The notes beneath the pieces were generated by a model. It made no database searches. It saw only the letters and a program-made list of their open reading frames with translations, and was not told the DNA's origin. Position numbers and translations under genes: made by a program. Positions 20,847-35,008 of a stretch of DNA of 64,000 nucleotides are shown here, one piece after another (the stretch's first letter is position 1; each line of letters opens with the position of its first letter). The DNA comes from Channallabes apus (lineage: Eukaryota > Chordata > Actinopteri > Siluriformes > Clariidae): positions 1,196,001 to 1,260,000 of the forward strand of contig CM060112.1 of NCBI GenBank assembly GCA_030522415.1, given 5' to 3'.

Positions 20847-23800
20847 GAACATAGTGCTGTTTACCTCACACACACTCTGTAGGGCACTAGAACATAGTGC
20901 TGTTTAACTCACACACACTCTGTAGGGCACTAGAACATAGTGCTGTTTAACTCACACACACTCTGTAGGGCACTAGAACATAGTGCTGTTTACCTCACAC
21001 ACACTCTGTAGGGCACTAGAACATAGTGCTGTTTAACTCACCCACACTCTGTAGGATACTAGAACATAGTGCTGTTTACCTCACCCACACTCTGTAGGGC
21101 ACTAGAACATAGTGCTGTTTACCTCACACACACTCTGTAGGGCACTAGAACATAGTGCTGTTTACCTCACGCACTGTAGGGCACTAGAACATAGTGCTGT
21201 TTAACTCACACACACTCTGTAGGGCACTAGAACATAGTGCTGTTTAACTCACACACACTCTGTAGGGCACTAGAACATAGTGCTGTTTAACTCACACACA
21301 CTCTGTAGGGCACTAGAACATAGTGCTGCTTAACTCACCCACACTCTGTAGGGCACTAGAACATAGTGCTGTTTAACTCACACACACTCTGTAGGGCACT
21401 AGAACATAGTGCTGTTTAACTCACCCACACTCTGTAGGGCACTAGAACATAGTGCTCTTTACCTCACACACACTCTGTAGGGCACTAGAACATAGTGCTG
21501 TTTACCTCACACACACTCTGTAGGGCACTAGAACATAGTGCTGTTTACCTCACCCACACTCTGTAGGGCACTAGAACATAGTGCTCTTTACCTCACACAC
21601 ACTCTGTAGGGCACTAGAACATAGTGCTGTTTACCTCACGCACTGTAGGGCACTAGAACATAGTGCTGTTTACCTCACGCACTCTGTAGGGCACTAGAAC
21701 ATAGTGCTGCTTAACTCAAACACACTCTGTAGGGCACTAGAACATAGTGCTGTTTACCTCACGCACTGTAGGGCACTAGAACATAGTGCTGTTTACCTCA
21801 CGCACTCTGTAGGGCACTAGAACATAGTGCTGCTTAACTCAAACACACTCTGTAGGGCACTAGAACATAGTGCTCTTTACCTCACCCACACTCTGTAGGG
21901 CACTAGAACATAGTGCTGTTTAACTCACCCACACTCTGTAGGATACTAGAACATAGTGCTGTTTACCTCACACACACTCTGTAGGGCACTAGAACATAGT
22001 GCTGTTTAACTCACACACACTCTGTAGGGCACTAGAACATAGTGCTGTTTACCTCACGCACTGTAGGGCACTAGAACATAGTGCTGTTTAACTCACACAC
22101 ACTCTGTAGGGCACTAGAACATAGTGCTGTTTAACTCACACACACTCTGTAGGGCACTCGAACATAGTGCTGTTTAACTCACACACACTCTGTAGGGCAC
22201 TAGAACATAGTGCTGCTTAACTCACCCACACTCTGTAGGGCACTAGAACATAGTGCTGTTTAACTCACACACACTCTGTAGGGCACTAGAACATAGTGCT
22301 GTTTAACTCACCCACACTCTGTAGGGCACTAGAACATAGTGCTCTTTACCTCACACACACTCTGTAGGGCACTAGAACATAGTGCTGTTTACCTCACACA
22401 CACTCTGTAGGGCACTAGAACATAGTGCTGTTTACCTCACACACACTCTGTAGGGCACTAGAACATAGTGCTGTTTAACTCACACACACTGTAGGGCACT
22501 AGAACATAGTGCTGTTTAACTCACACACACTCTGTAGGGCACTAGAACATAGTGCTGTTTACCTCACGCACTGTAGGGCACTAGAACATAGTGCTGTTTA
22601 CCTCACACACACTCTGTAGGGCACTAGAACATAGTGCTGTTTAACTCACCCACACTCTGTAGGGCACTAGAACATAGTGCTGTTTAACTCACCCACACTC
22701 TGTAGGATACTAGAACATAGTGCTGTTTACCTCACACACACTCTGTAGGGCACTAGAACATAGTGCTGTTTAACTCACACACACTCTGTAGGGCACTAGA
22801 ACATAGTGCTGTTTACCTCACGCACTGTAGGGCACTAGAACATAGTGCTGTTTACCTCATGCACTCTGTAGTGCACTAGAACATAGTGCTGTTTAACTCA
22901 CACACACTCTGTAGGGCACTAGAACATAGTGCTGTTTAACTCACCCACACTCTGTAGGGCACTAGAACATAGTGCTGTTTAACTCACACACACTCTGTAG
23001 GGCACTAGAACATAGTGCTGTTTAACTCACCCACACTCTGTAGGGCACTAGAACATAGTGCTGTTTAACTCACACACACTCTGTTGGGCACTAGAACATA
23101 GTGCTGTTTAACTCACCCACACTCTGTAGGATACTAGAACATAGTGCTGTTTACCTCACACACACTCTGTAGGGCACTAGAACATAGTGCTGTTTACCTC
23201 ACACACACTCTGTAGGGCACTAGAACATAGTGCTGTTTAACTCACACACACTGTAGGGCACTAGAACATAGTGCTGTTTAACTCACACACACTCTGTAGG
23301 GCACTAGAACATAGTGCTGAATTACTCAAACACACTCTGTAGGGCACTAGAACATAGTGCTGTTTAACTCACCCACACTCTGTAGGGCACTAGAACATAG
23401 TGCTGTTTAACTCACACACACTCGGTAGGGCACTAGAACATAGTGCTGTTTAACTCACACACACTCTGTAGGGCACTAGAACATAGTGCTGTTTAACTCA
23501 CACACACTCTGTAGGGCACTAGAACATAGTGCTGTTTAACTCACACACACTCTGTAGGGCACTAGAACATAGTGCTGCTTAACTCAAACACACTCTGTAG
23601 GGCACTAGAACATAGTGCTCTTTACCTCACACACTCTGTAGGGCACTAGAACATAGTGCTGTTTAACTCACACACACTCTGTAGGGCACTAGAACATAGT
23701 GCTGTTTAACTCACACACACTCTGTAGGGCACTAGAACATACAGTAGTGCTGTTTAACTCACAAACACTCTGTAGGGCACTAGAACATAGTGCTGTTTAA

Positions 23801-26800
23801 CTCACCCACACTCTGTAGGATACTAGAACATAGTGCTGTTTACCTCACACACACTCTGTAGGGCACTAGAACATAGTGCTGTTTAACTCACACACACTCT
23901 GTAGGGCACTAGAACATAGTGCTGTTTAACTCACACACACTCTGTAGGGCACTAGAACATAGTGCTGTTTACCTCACACACACTCTGTAGGGCACTAGAA
24001 CATAGTGCTGTTTACCTCACACGCACTCTGTAGGGCACTAGAACATAGTGCTGTTTACCTCACACACACTCTGTAGGGCACTAGAACATAGTGCTGTTTA
24101 CCTCACACACACTCTGTAGGGCACTAGAACATAGTGCTGTTTACCTCACACACACTCTGTAGGGCACTAGAACATAGTGCTGTTTAACTCACACACACTG
24201 TAGGGCACTAGAACATAGTGCTGTTTAACTCACACACACTCTGTAGGGCACTAGAACATAGTGCTGTTTACCTCACGCACTGTAGGGCACTAGAACATAG
24301 TGCTGTTTACCTCACACACACTCTGTAGGGCACTAGAACATAGTGCTGTTTAACTCACCCACACTCTGTAGGGCACTAGAACATAGTGCTGTTTAACTCA
24401 CCCACACTCTGTAGGATACTAGAACATAGTGCTGTTTACCTCACACACACTCTGTAGGGCACTAGAACATAGTGCTGTTTAACTCACACACACTCTGTAG
24501 GGCACTAGAACATAGTGCTGTTTACCTCACGCACTGTAGGGCACTAGAACATAGTGCTGTTTACCTCATGCACTCTGTAGTGCACTAGAACATAGTGCTG
24601 TTTACCTCACACACACTCTGTAGGGCACTAGAACATAGTGCTGTTTACCTCACACACACTCTGTAGGGCACTAGAACATAGTGCTGTTTAACTCACCCAC
24701 ACTCTGTAGGGCACTAGAACATAGTGCTGTTTAACTCACCCACACTCTGTAGGATACTAGAACATAGTGCTGTTTACCTCACACACACTCTGTAGGGCAC
24801 TAGAACATAGTGCTGTTTAACTCACACACACTCTGTAGGGCACTAGAACATAGTGCTGTTTACCTCACGCACTGTAGGGCACTAGAACATAGTGCTGTTT
24901 ACCTCATGCACTCTGTAGTGCACTAGAACATAGTGCTGTTTAACTCACACACACTCTGTAGGGCACTAGAACATAGTGCTGTTTAACTCACCCACACTCT
25001 GTAGGGCACTAGAACATAGTGCTGTTTAACTCACACACACTCTGTAGGGCACTAGAACATAGTGCTGTTTAACTCACCCACACTCTGTAGGGCACTAGAA
25101 CATAGTGCTGTTTAACTCACACACACTCTGTTGGGCACTAGAACATAGTGCTGTTTAACTCACCCACACTCTGTAGGATACTAGAACATAGTGCTGTTTA
25201 CCTCACACACACTCTGTAGGGCACTAGAACATAGTGCTGTTTACCTCACACACACTCTGTAGGGCACTAGAACATAGTGCTGTTTAACTCACACACACTG
25301 TAGGGCACTAGAACATAGTGCTGTTTAACTCACACACACTCTGTAGGGCACTAGAACATAGTGCTGAATTACTCAAACACACTCTGTAGGGCACTAGAAC
25401 ATAGTGCTGTTTAACTCACCCACACTCTGTAGGGCACTAGAACATAGTGCTGTTTAACTCACACACACTCGGTAGGGCACTAGAACATAGTGCTGTTTAA
25501 CTCACACACACTCTGTAGGGCACTAGAACATAGTGCTGTTTAACTCACACACACTCTGTAGGGCACTAGAACATAGTGCTGTTTAACTCACACACACTCT
25601 GTAGGGCACTAGAACATAGTGCTGTTTACCTCACACACACTCTGTAGGGCACTAGAACATAGTGCTGTTTACCTCACACGCACTCTGTAGGGCACTAGAA
25701 CATAGTGCTGTTTAACTCACACACACTCTGTAGGGCACTAGAACATAGTGCTGTTTAACACACACACACTGTAGGGCACTAGAACATAGTGCTGTTTAAC
25801 TCACACACACTCTGTAGGGCACTAGAACATAGTGCTGTTTACCTCACACACACTCTGTAGGGCACTAGAACATAGTGCTGTTTAACTCACCCACACTCTG
25901 TAGTGCACTAGAACATAGTGCTGTTTACCTCACACACACTCTGTAGGGCACTAGAACATAGTGCTGTTTACCTCACACACACTCTGTAGGGCACTAGAAC
26001 ATAGTGCTGTTTAACTCACCCACACTCTGTAGGGCACTAGAACATAGTGCTGTTTAACTCACCCACACTCTGTAGGATACTAGAACATAGTGCTGTTTAC
26101 CTCACACACACTCTGTAGGGCACTAGAACATAGTGCTGTTTAACTCACCCACACTCTGTAGGGCACTAGAACATAGTGCTGTTTAACTCACCCACACTCT
26201 GTAGGATACTAGAACATAGTGCTGTTTACCTCACACACACTCTGTAGGGCACTAGAACATAGTGCTGTTTAACTCACACACACTCTGTAGGGCACTAGAA
26301 CATAGTGCTGTTTACCTCACGCACTGTAGGGCACTAGAACATAGTGCTGTTTACCTCATGCACTCTGTAGTGCACTAGAACATAGTGCTGTTTAACTCAC
26401 ACACACTCTGTAGGGCACTAGAACATAGTGCTGTTTAACTCACCCACACTCTGTAGGGCACTAGAACATAGTGCTGTTTAACTCACACACACTCTGTAGG
26501 GCACTAGAACATAGTGCTGTTTAACTCACCCACACTCTGTAGGGCACTAGAACATAGTGCTGTTTAACTCACACACACTCTGTTGGGCACTAGAACATAG
26601 TGCTGTTTAACTCACCCACACTCTGTAGGATACTAGAACATAGTGCTGTTTACCTCACACACACTCTGTAGGGCACTAGAACATAGTGCTGTTTACCTCA
26701 CACACACTCTGTAGGGCACTAGAACATAGTGCTGTTTAACTCACACACACTGTAGGGCACTAGAACATAGTGCTGTTTAACTCACACACACTCTGTAGGG

Positions 26801-29800
26801 CACTAGAACATAGTGCTGAATTACTCAAACACACTCTGTAGGGCACTAGAACATAGTGCTGTTTAACTCACCCACACTCTGTAGGGCACTAGAACATAGT
26901 GCTGTTTAACTCACACACACTCGGTAGGGCACTAGAACATAGTGCTGTTTAACTCACACACACTCTGTAGGGCACTAGAACATAGTGCTGTTTAACTCAC
27001 ACACACTCTGTAGGGCACTAGAACATAGTGCTGTTTAACTCACACACACTCTGTAGGGCACTAGAACATAGTGCTGCTTAACTCAAACACACTCTGTAGG
27101 GCACTAGAACATAGTGCTCTTTACCTCACACACTCTGTAGGGCACTAGAACATAGTGCTGTTTAACTCACACACACTCTGTAGGGCACTAGAACATAGTG
27201 CTGTTTAACTCACACACACTCTGTAGGGCACTAGAACATAGTGCTGTTTAACTCACACACACTCTGTAGGGCACTAGAACATAGTGCTGTTTAACTCACC
27301 CACACTCTGTAGGATACTAGAACATAGTGCTGTTTACCTCACACACACTCTGTAGGGCACTAGAACATAGTGCTGTTTAACTCACACACACTCTGTAGGG
27401 CACTAGAACATAGTGCTGTTTAACTCACACACACTCTGTAGGGCACTAGAACATAGTGCTGTTTACCTCACACACACTCTGTAGGGCACTAGAACATAGT
27501 GCTGTTTACCTCACACACACTCTGTAGGGCACTAGAACATAGTGCTGTTTACCTCACACACACTCTGTAGGGCACTAGAACATAGTGCTGTTTAACACAC
27601 ACACACTGTAGGGCACTAGAACATAGTGCTGTTTAACTCACACACACTCTGTAGGGCACTAGAACATAGTGCTGTTTACCTCACACACACTCTGTAGGGC
27701 ACTAGAACATAGTGCTGTTTAACTCACCCACACTCTGTAGGGCACTAGAACATAGTGCTGTTTAACTCACCCACACTCTGTAGGGCACTAGAACATAGTG
27801 CTGTTTAACTCACCCACACTCTGTAGGGCACTAGAACATAGTGCTGTTTAACTCACACACACTCTGTTGGGCACTAGAACATAGTGCTGTTTAACTCACC
27901 CACACTCTGTAGGATACTAGAACATAGTGCTGTTTACCTCACACACACTCTGTAGGGCACTAGAACATAGTGCTCTTTACCTCACACACACTCTGTAGGG
28001 CACTAGAACATAGTGCTGTTTACCTCACACACACTCTGTAGGGCACTAGAACATAGTGCTGTTTACCTCACACACACTCTGTAGGGCACTAGAACATAGT
28101 GCTGTTTAACTCACACACACTGTAGGGCACTAGAACATAGTGCTGTTTAACTCACACACACTCTGTAGGGCACTAGAACATAGTGCTGAATTACTCAGAC
28201 ACACTCTGTAGGGCACTAGAACATAGTGCTGTTTAACTCACCCACACTCTGTAGGGCACTAGAACATAGTGCTGTTTAACTCACACACACTCTGTAGGGC
28301 ACTAGAACATAGTGCTGTTTAACTCACCCACACTCTGTAGGGCACTAGAACATAGTGCTGTTTAACTCACACACACTCTGTTGGGCACTAGAACATAGTG
28401 CTGTTTAACTCACCCACACTCTGTAGGATACTAGAACATAGTGCTGTTTACCTCACACACACTCTGTAGGGCACTAGAACATAGTGCTCTTTACCTCACA
28501 CACACTCTGTAGGGCACTAGAACATAGTGCTGTTTACCTCACACACACTCTGTAGGGCACTAGAACATAGTGCTGTTTACCTCACACACACTCTGTAGGG
28601 CACTAGAACATAGTGCTGTTTAACTCACACACACTGTAGGGCACTAGAACATAGTGCTGTTTAACTCACACACACTCTGTAGGGCACTAGAACATAGTGC
28701 TGAATTACTCAAACACACTCTGTAGGGCACTAGAACATAGTGCTGTTTAACTCACCCACACTCTGTAGGGCACTAGAACATAGTGCTGTTTAACTCACCC
28801 ACACTCTGTAGGGCACTAGAACATAGTGCTGTTTAACTCACACACACTCTGTAGGGCACTAGAACATAGTGCTGTTTAACTCACCCACACTCTGTAGGAT
28901 ACTAGAACATAGTGCTGTTTACCTCACACACACTCTGTAGGGCACTAGAACATAGTGCTGTTTAACTCACACACACTCTGTAGGGCACTAGAACATAGTG
29001 CTGTTTACCTCACGCACTGTAGGGCACTAGAACATAGTGCTGTTTACCTCACGCACTCTGTAGGGCACTAGAACATAGTGCTGTTTAACTCACCCACACT
29101 CTGTAGGGCACTAGAACATAGTGCTGTTTAACTCACCCACACTCTGTAGGGCACTAGAACATAGTGCTGTTTAACTCACACACACTCTGTAGGGCACTAG
29201 AACATAGTGCTGTTTAACTCACCCACACTCTGTAGGATACTAGAACATAGTGCTGTTTACCTCACACACACTCTGTAGGGCACTAGAACATAGTGCTCTT
29301 TACCTCACACACACTCTGTAGGGCACTAGAACATAGTGCTGTTTAACTCACACACACTGTAGGGCACTAGAACATAGTGCTGTTTAACTCACACACACTC
29401 TGTAGGGCACTAGAACATAGTGCTGAATTACTCAAACACACTCTGTAGGGCACTAGAACATAGTGCTGTTTAACTCACACACATTGTAGGGCACTAGAAC
29501 ATAGTGCTGTTTAACTCACACACACTCTTTAGGGCACTAGAACATAGTGCTGTTTAACTCACACACACTCTGTAGGGCACTAGAACATAGTGCTGTTTAC
29601 CTCACACACTCTGTAGGGCACTAGAACATAGTGCTGTTTAACTCACACACTCTGTAGGGCACTAGAACATAGTGCTGTTTAATTCACACACACTGTAGGG
29701 CACTAGAACATAGTGCTGTTTAACTCACACACAGTGTAGGGCACTAGAACATAGTGCTGTTTAACTCACACACACACTCTGTAGGGCACTAGAACACAGT

Positions 29801-30403
29801 GCCGTTTACCTCACACACTCTGTAGGGCACTAGAACATAGTGCTGTTTAACTCACCCACACTCTGTAGGGCACTAGAACATAGTGCTGTTTAACTCTCAC
29901 ACACTCTGTAGGGCACTAGAGAATAGTCCTGTTTACCTCACACACACACTGTAGGGCACTAGAACATAGTGCTGTTTACCTCACATACACACACACACAC
30001 TGTAGGGCACTAGAACATAGTGCTGTTTACCTCACATACACACACACTGTAGGACACTAGAACATAGTGCTGTTTACCTCACACACACTCTGTAGGGCAC
30101 TAGAACATAGTGCTGTTTACCTCACACACACTCTGTAGGGCACTAGAACATAGTGCTGTTTACCTCACACACACTCTGTAGGGCACTTGAACATAGTGCT
30201 GTTTACCTCACACACTCTGTAGGGCACTAGAACATAGTGCTGTTTACCTCACACACACACTCTGTAGGGCACTAGAACACAGTGCCGTTTACCTCACACA
30301 CTCTGTAGGGCACTAGTACATAGTGCTGTTTAACTCACACACACTCTGTAGGGCACTAGAACATAGTGCTGTTTACCTCACACACACTTTGTAGGGTACT
30401 AGA
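20847..30403 (+). repeat. Giant 43-bp minisatellite in ZNF-B intron 1 (about 220 copies)
   Basis: The unit is GAACATAGTGCTGTTTA(A/C) then CTCACACACACTCTGTAGG then GCACTA, 43 bp. The array spans about 9.56 kb in one orientation. Variants include CTCACCCACAC units, short units lacking eight bases (CTCACGCACTGTAGGG), GGATACTAGA in place of GGGCACTAGA, CTCTTTACC, CTGTTGGGC and CTGAATTACTC. Rare variants recur in the same order and spacing, so larger blocks of units were duplicated. The array starts 76 bp after the splice donor. Longer CA-rich units appear towards the right end. It is not a CRISPR array: there are no unique spacers. Confidence 0.95.
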
Positions 30404-30494
30404 AAACTAGTGACTCCTGAATGTTTGTACTGACGCCGACACACATTTACTCAGACTGTGGATGGTTACTGTGTTACACTGTGACCGTCCAGGT

Positions 30495-31295
30495 TCTCAG
30501 CGGCCTGTGTTGTTACAGTGTGTGTTAGTGTGTTACAGTGGGTGTTAGTGTGTTACAGTGTGTGTTGCAGTGTGTGTTACAGTGGGTGTTAGTGTTTTAC
30601 AGTGGGTGTTAGTGTGTTACAGTGTGTGTTACAGTGTGTGTTAGTGTGTTACAGTGGGTGTTAGTGTGTTACAGTGTGTGTTGCAGTGTGTGTTAGTGTG
30701 TTACAGTGTGTTAGTGTGTTACAGTCTGTGTTACAGTGTGTGTTAGTGTGTTACCATGTGTGTGTGTTAGTGTGTTACAGTGTGTGTTTGTTGTGTTGTG
30801 CTACGGGGTGTTGCTGTATTACTTAGGTTAGTGTGTTGTGTGTTGCAGTGTGTTCCGGTGTGTTGTGTTACAGTGTGTTGTGTTACAGTGTGTTGCATTG
30901 TGTTAGTATATTGTGGTATGCTGTGTCTCAGTTTGTTGTGTTGTGTTGCATCGCAGTGCGTTGTGTTGCAGAGTATCATGTTGTGTTGTGTGTTGCAGTT
31001 GGTTGTGCTGTGCATCAGTGTGTCATGGTGGTTGTGTTGTGTTTCTGTGTGTTGTGTTGTGCTGCAGTGTCTTGTGTCTTGTGTTGTGTCGTGATGTGTT
31101 TTGCAGTACTTCGTGTTGCAGTATGTTTTGTTGTGCAGGAGTGTGTTGTATCATGTTACGTTGCGTTTCTGTGTGTTGTGCAGTGTTGTGTTGCAGTGTG
31201 TCATGTTGTGTGTTGCAGTGTGTCATGTTGTGTGTTGCAGTGTGTCATGTTGTGTGTTGCAGTGGGTTGTGTTGTGTGTTGCAGTGGGTTGTGTT
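30495..31295 (+). repeat. GT-rich degenerate tandem repeat
   Basis: The first part is built of GTGTGTTACAGTG and GTGTGTTAGTGTG units of about 20-22 bp. The second is built of TGTGTTGCAGTG-type units. Stop-free frames here give cysteine/valine-rich nonsense and are not genes. The same repeat type resumes at 34571-34690 beyond the LINE, so the LINE landed inside it. Confidence 0.8.
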
Positions 31296-34200
31296 CATTC
31301 ATTCATTCAGTTTTATTTGTATAGCGCTTTTAACAATTGACATTGTCTCAAAACAGCTTTACACAATCAAAAGAATTATTTAAGTTTGTATGGAATGTGA
31401 ATGTGTATGAATCAAAATGTTCAGATAGTCCCTGGTGAGCAAGCCCGAGGGCGACAGTGGCAAGGAAAAACTCCCTGAGACGGTAATAGGAAGAAACCTT
31501 GAGAGGAACCAGACTCGACAGGGAACCCATCCTCATCTGGGTGAAACAGATAGCAGGAAATGATCTGCATTTATACAGTGTTAAGTGTTAGGTTCAGCTA
31601 TAATAGTTGATGTTAATTGATGTTATAATACTTGATGTAAAATGGAGTCCAGTAGTTATTCGAGACTTAGATAGACTTGTAGAAAGTTCCAGTCCTGAAC
31701 TATCGAATTGTCAAGTCCTCAGAGAAACAGCTGACAACACCAGTCGAGGCCAGAACCATCTTCTAAGTAGATAGAATCATCCCCAGACACCAGGCACATC
31801 CTAAAGAGACACACGGGGCATCCATGCGATGAGACCTCCAACCAGAAACCGGGCACCAGGATGGATCAGACAGGTCCGGAGGGCAGAGGGAGTCTGGATC
31901 ACTGGCAGCTCAGGAACCACATGTGTAGCTCGACAGAGAGAGAGAGAGAAAGAAAGAGTGAAAGGGGGAGACAGGGGGAGAGAGGAAAGAGAAAGAGGGG
32001 GAGGAAGAGAAGAGGAGGAGAGATTGCAATTAGGTATCGTCACAGTCACAATGTCTAATGTGAATGTATATTTACTGTAGAGTGCAAGCAGGGACTCCGG
32101 CAGGACTAACTATGACAGCATAACTAAAAGGGAGAGCCAGAAGGAAACACAAACATGAGGGCTCCCTGAGATGTAAAGCAAACAATCACCTCACCGTCAA
32201 CAAACCTGAGTGATCAAATGAGACTGAGGAAGACAGCATCTAAACATACCAGTTCACCATAATACTCTACGTCCACGAGTCCCCCAGATCTGCTCCTTTA
32301 CCTTATGGAAAATCTATTTATAAAAATGCTTGGCTAAATAAATAGGTTTTTAGCCTAGACTTAAACACTGAGACTGTGTCTGAGTCCCGAACACTATTTG
32401 GAAGACTATTCCATAATTTTGGGGCTTTGTAAGAAAAAGCTCTGCCCCCAGCTGTAGTTTTCATAATACGCGGTACTGATAAGCAGCCTGCATCCTTTGA
32501 CCGAAGTAGGCGTGGCGGATCGTAAGACACTAGCAGTTCGCTCAGATACTGCGGGGCGAGACCATTTAATGCCTTATATGTCAAGAGTAGTATTTTAAAA
32601 TCAATGCGAAATTTCACAGGGAGCCAATGCAGTGAAGATAGGATAGGGGTGATGTGCTCATATCTTCTGGTTCTAGTGAGGACTCTCGCTGCTGCATTCT
32701 GGACTAGCTGAAGCTTGTTTATGCACCTAACTGAACAACCAGACAGTAAGGCATTACAATAGTCCAACCTAGAAGTGATAAAAGCATGAACTAGTTTTTC
32801 TGCATCGTTTAGCGACAATATATTTCTTATTTTGGCGATATTTCTGAGGTGAAAGAATGCTATCCTGGTGATATTATCTACATGAGCTTCAAATGAAAGG
32901 CTGGAATCTATAATCACGCCGAGGTCTTTTACTGTTGCACTTGACGGAACAGAAAGGCCATCTAAAGTTACGGTTTGATCTAAGATTTTACTTCTAGCTG
33001 TATGCGGTCCTATGACTAGAACTTCTGTCTTATCCGGATTAAGCAGAAGGAAGTTAATTAGCATCTAATTTCTTATGTCCTGCACACATTGCTCAACTTT
33101 AGTAAGATGGTTTTTCTCATCAGGTTTTGTTGAGACGTATAGCTGTGTGTCGTCAGCATAACAATGAAAACTAATACCATGCTTACGGATTATGTTGCCC
33201 AGAGGAAGCATGTAAAGGGAAAAAAGCAGTGGGCCTAAAACTGAACCCTGCGGAACGCCAAACTCCACTAGAGAACATGCAGAATAATCACCATTTAAGT
33301 CTACATACTGATAACGATCGGTCAAATAGGATCTGAGCCAGGAGAGGGCTGTACCCTTAATTCCTACTACATTTTCTAATCTGTGAAGAAGAATAGCATG
33401 ATCAATAGTGTCAAAAGCTGCACTGAGGTTGAGTAATACAAGCATAGTTACACAACCCTGATCAGAGGCCAATAGGAGGTCATTTACTACTTTAACGAGT
33501 GCTGTTTCTGTGCTGTGATGAGGCCTAAATCCTGACTGATACAGTTCATGTATGCCATTTCTATGTAGATATGAGCATAGCTGCTCCGCTACTATCTTTT
33601 CCAGAATCTTAGAGATAAAGGGGAGGTTTGATATTGGCCTGTAATTGGACAGCTGACAGGGGTCGAGGTCAGGTTTCTTAATTATTGGTTTAATAACTGC
33701 TACTTTAAAAGATTTTGGAACATAACCAATGCTGAGTGAGGAATTAATTATTCTCAACAGCGGTTCTGTTATTACTGGTACTATCTGTTTAAGAAAATTT
33801 GTCGGTATAGGATCTAATATACAGGTTGATGAATTTGCAGAAGAGATGAGTGAAATTAGTTCATTCTCTTCAAGAGGAGTAAAGTATTCTAGGTTTGAAT
33901 CTGACATGGCTAGGTTAACATCTGTATCAATTACATTGTTTGGTTTCAAAGCCTCAATTTTATGCCTGATATTTACAATTTTATTATTAAAAAAGTTCAT
34001 GAAGTCCTCACTATTGCATGATGTTGTTGTGGAGATTTCTGTAGTGGTCTTATTTCTGGTTAATTTGGCTACGGTATTAAATAAAAATCTAGGATTATTT
34101 TTATTTTCTTCTATAAGAGTGGAGAGATACGTTGATCTAGCTACACTAAGAGCTTTCCTATAGTTCAGGATGCTCTCTTTCCATGCTATTTGAAATACCA

Positions 34201-34563
34201 ATAATTTAGTTTGACGCCATTTACGCTCTAATTTCCGAGCAGTCTGTTTTAAAGTGCGCGTGTGATCGTTATACCAGGGAGCGAGTTTCTTATCTCTAAT
34301 AATTTTTCTTTTAGCTGGAGCTACATTATCTAAGGTACAACGAAGTGTCGACTCTAAATATTCAGTCGCCTGATCGAGTTCTGTGGGGTCAGACGGTGGC
34401 CTAATCGAAGTTGGTAACTCTGGGAGATTACTGATAAAACTCTGTGTGGTAGTTGATGTGAATGTACGTTTAATACTGTAGCGTGGTGCTGTGCGTACAT
34501 TATCACTGTGACACACTTGAATGGAGACAAGATAGTGATCTGAGATAATTTCAGACACATTGT
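31296..34563 (-). mobile_element. L2-type LINE, 5' truncated, inserted in the GT-rich repeat
   Basis: On the minus strand the element begins at the end of the endonuclease domain (about 34563), runs through the RT frame to 32318 and a 3' UTR of about 1 kb, and ends in a (GAATG)/(CATT)-type tail at 31296. It belongs to the family of the fragments at 14343, 19131, 48118 and 51540 and is distinct in sequence from the LINE at 1-3346. GT-rich repeat lies on both sides. A clear target duplication could not be fixed because the target is repetitive. Confidence 0.9.
32318..34558 (-). pseudogene. LINE reverse transcriptase, one nonsense codon and motif-A D-to-N change
   Basis: A single frame of 746 sense codons on the minus strand is broken only by TAG at 33067-33065. 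At that point the LINE at 1-2583 has tryptophan (DWMTNNF), so a TGG-to-TAG change explains it. From the ATG at 34558: ISDHYL (endonuclease end) at 4-10, [10 protein letters not shown] near 305, motif A at 371-383, [10 protein letters not shown] near 434, YADD at 467-470. Motif A reads LLNLSAAFD where the other LINE has LLDLSAAFD. The catalytic aspartate is asparagine (codon AAC, 33430-33428). Both changes would abolish activity, yet everything else is intact. Confidence 0.9.
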
Positions 34564-34570
34564 AATTGTG

Positions 34571-34690
34571 TTGCCTTGCATTGTATTTTGTTCTGTTGTG
34601 CTGCAGTGTGTTGCATTGGGTTGTGCTCTTGTGTTGTTACAATGTGTTGTGTTGTTGTGTTGCAGTGCGGTGTGCTGCAGCATTTGGGTT
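34571..34690 (+). repeat. GT-rich repeat, continuation beyond the LINE
   Basis: TTGTGTTGCAGTG-type units match those at 30780-31295. This supports insertion of the LINE into a once continuous repeat. Confidence 0.75.
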
Positions 34691-34812
34691 TCTGGTTTTC
34701 TTTACTCACTTTTCTACCATGTACAGCTCTAATGCTAGTTTAACGCATTCAAAAGCAAATATATTCTTTAGAGGTGAAACCCAGGGTTTAGAACAAGAGC
34801 AGACAGTCAGCA

Positions 34813-35008
34813 CTATTACATTTACATTTAGGCATTTGGCAGACGCTCTTATCCAGAGCAGATTTTTTTTTTTTTTCATCTCATTACACATCTGAGCAGT
34901 TGAGGGTTAAGGGCCTTGCTCAAGGGCCCAACAGTGGCATCTTGGTGGTTGAACCTGGGATCTTCTGAACCGTAATCCAATGCCTTAACCACTGAGCTAC
35001 CCCTATTA
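34813..35008 (-). mobile_element. tRNA-derived SINE, family D
   Basis: In reverse it carries the tail (TTACATTTACATTTAGGC and AGACGCTCTTATCCAGAGC), the body GAGGGTTAAGGGCCTTGCTC and the tRNA-like head ending in GAGCTACCCCTA. A T-run interrupts the tail region. Confidence 0.85.

Noticed and set aside
20847..30403. CRISPR-like array of evenly spaced repeats
   Set aside because: Units are contiguous with no unique spacers, the host is a vertebrate, and no cas genes are present.
30780..31383. Overlapping cysteine/valine-rich open frames on both strands
   Set aside because: They arise from GT-rich simple repeat; composition is explained by TGT/GTG codons and no domain is present.
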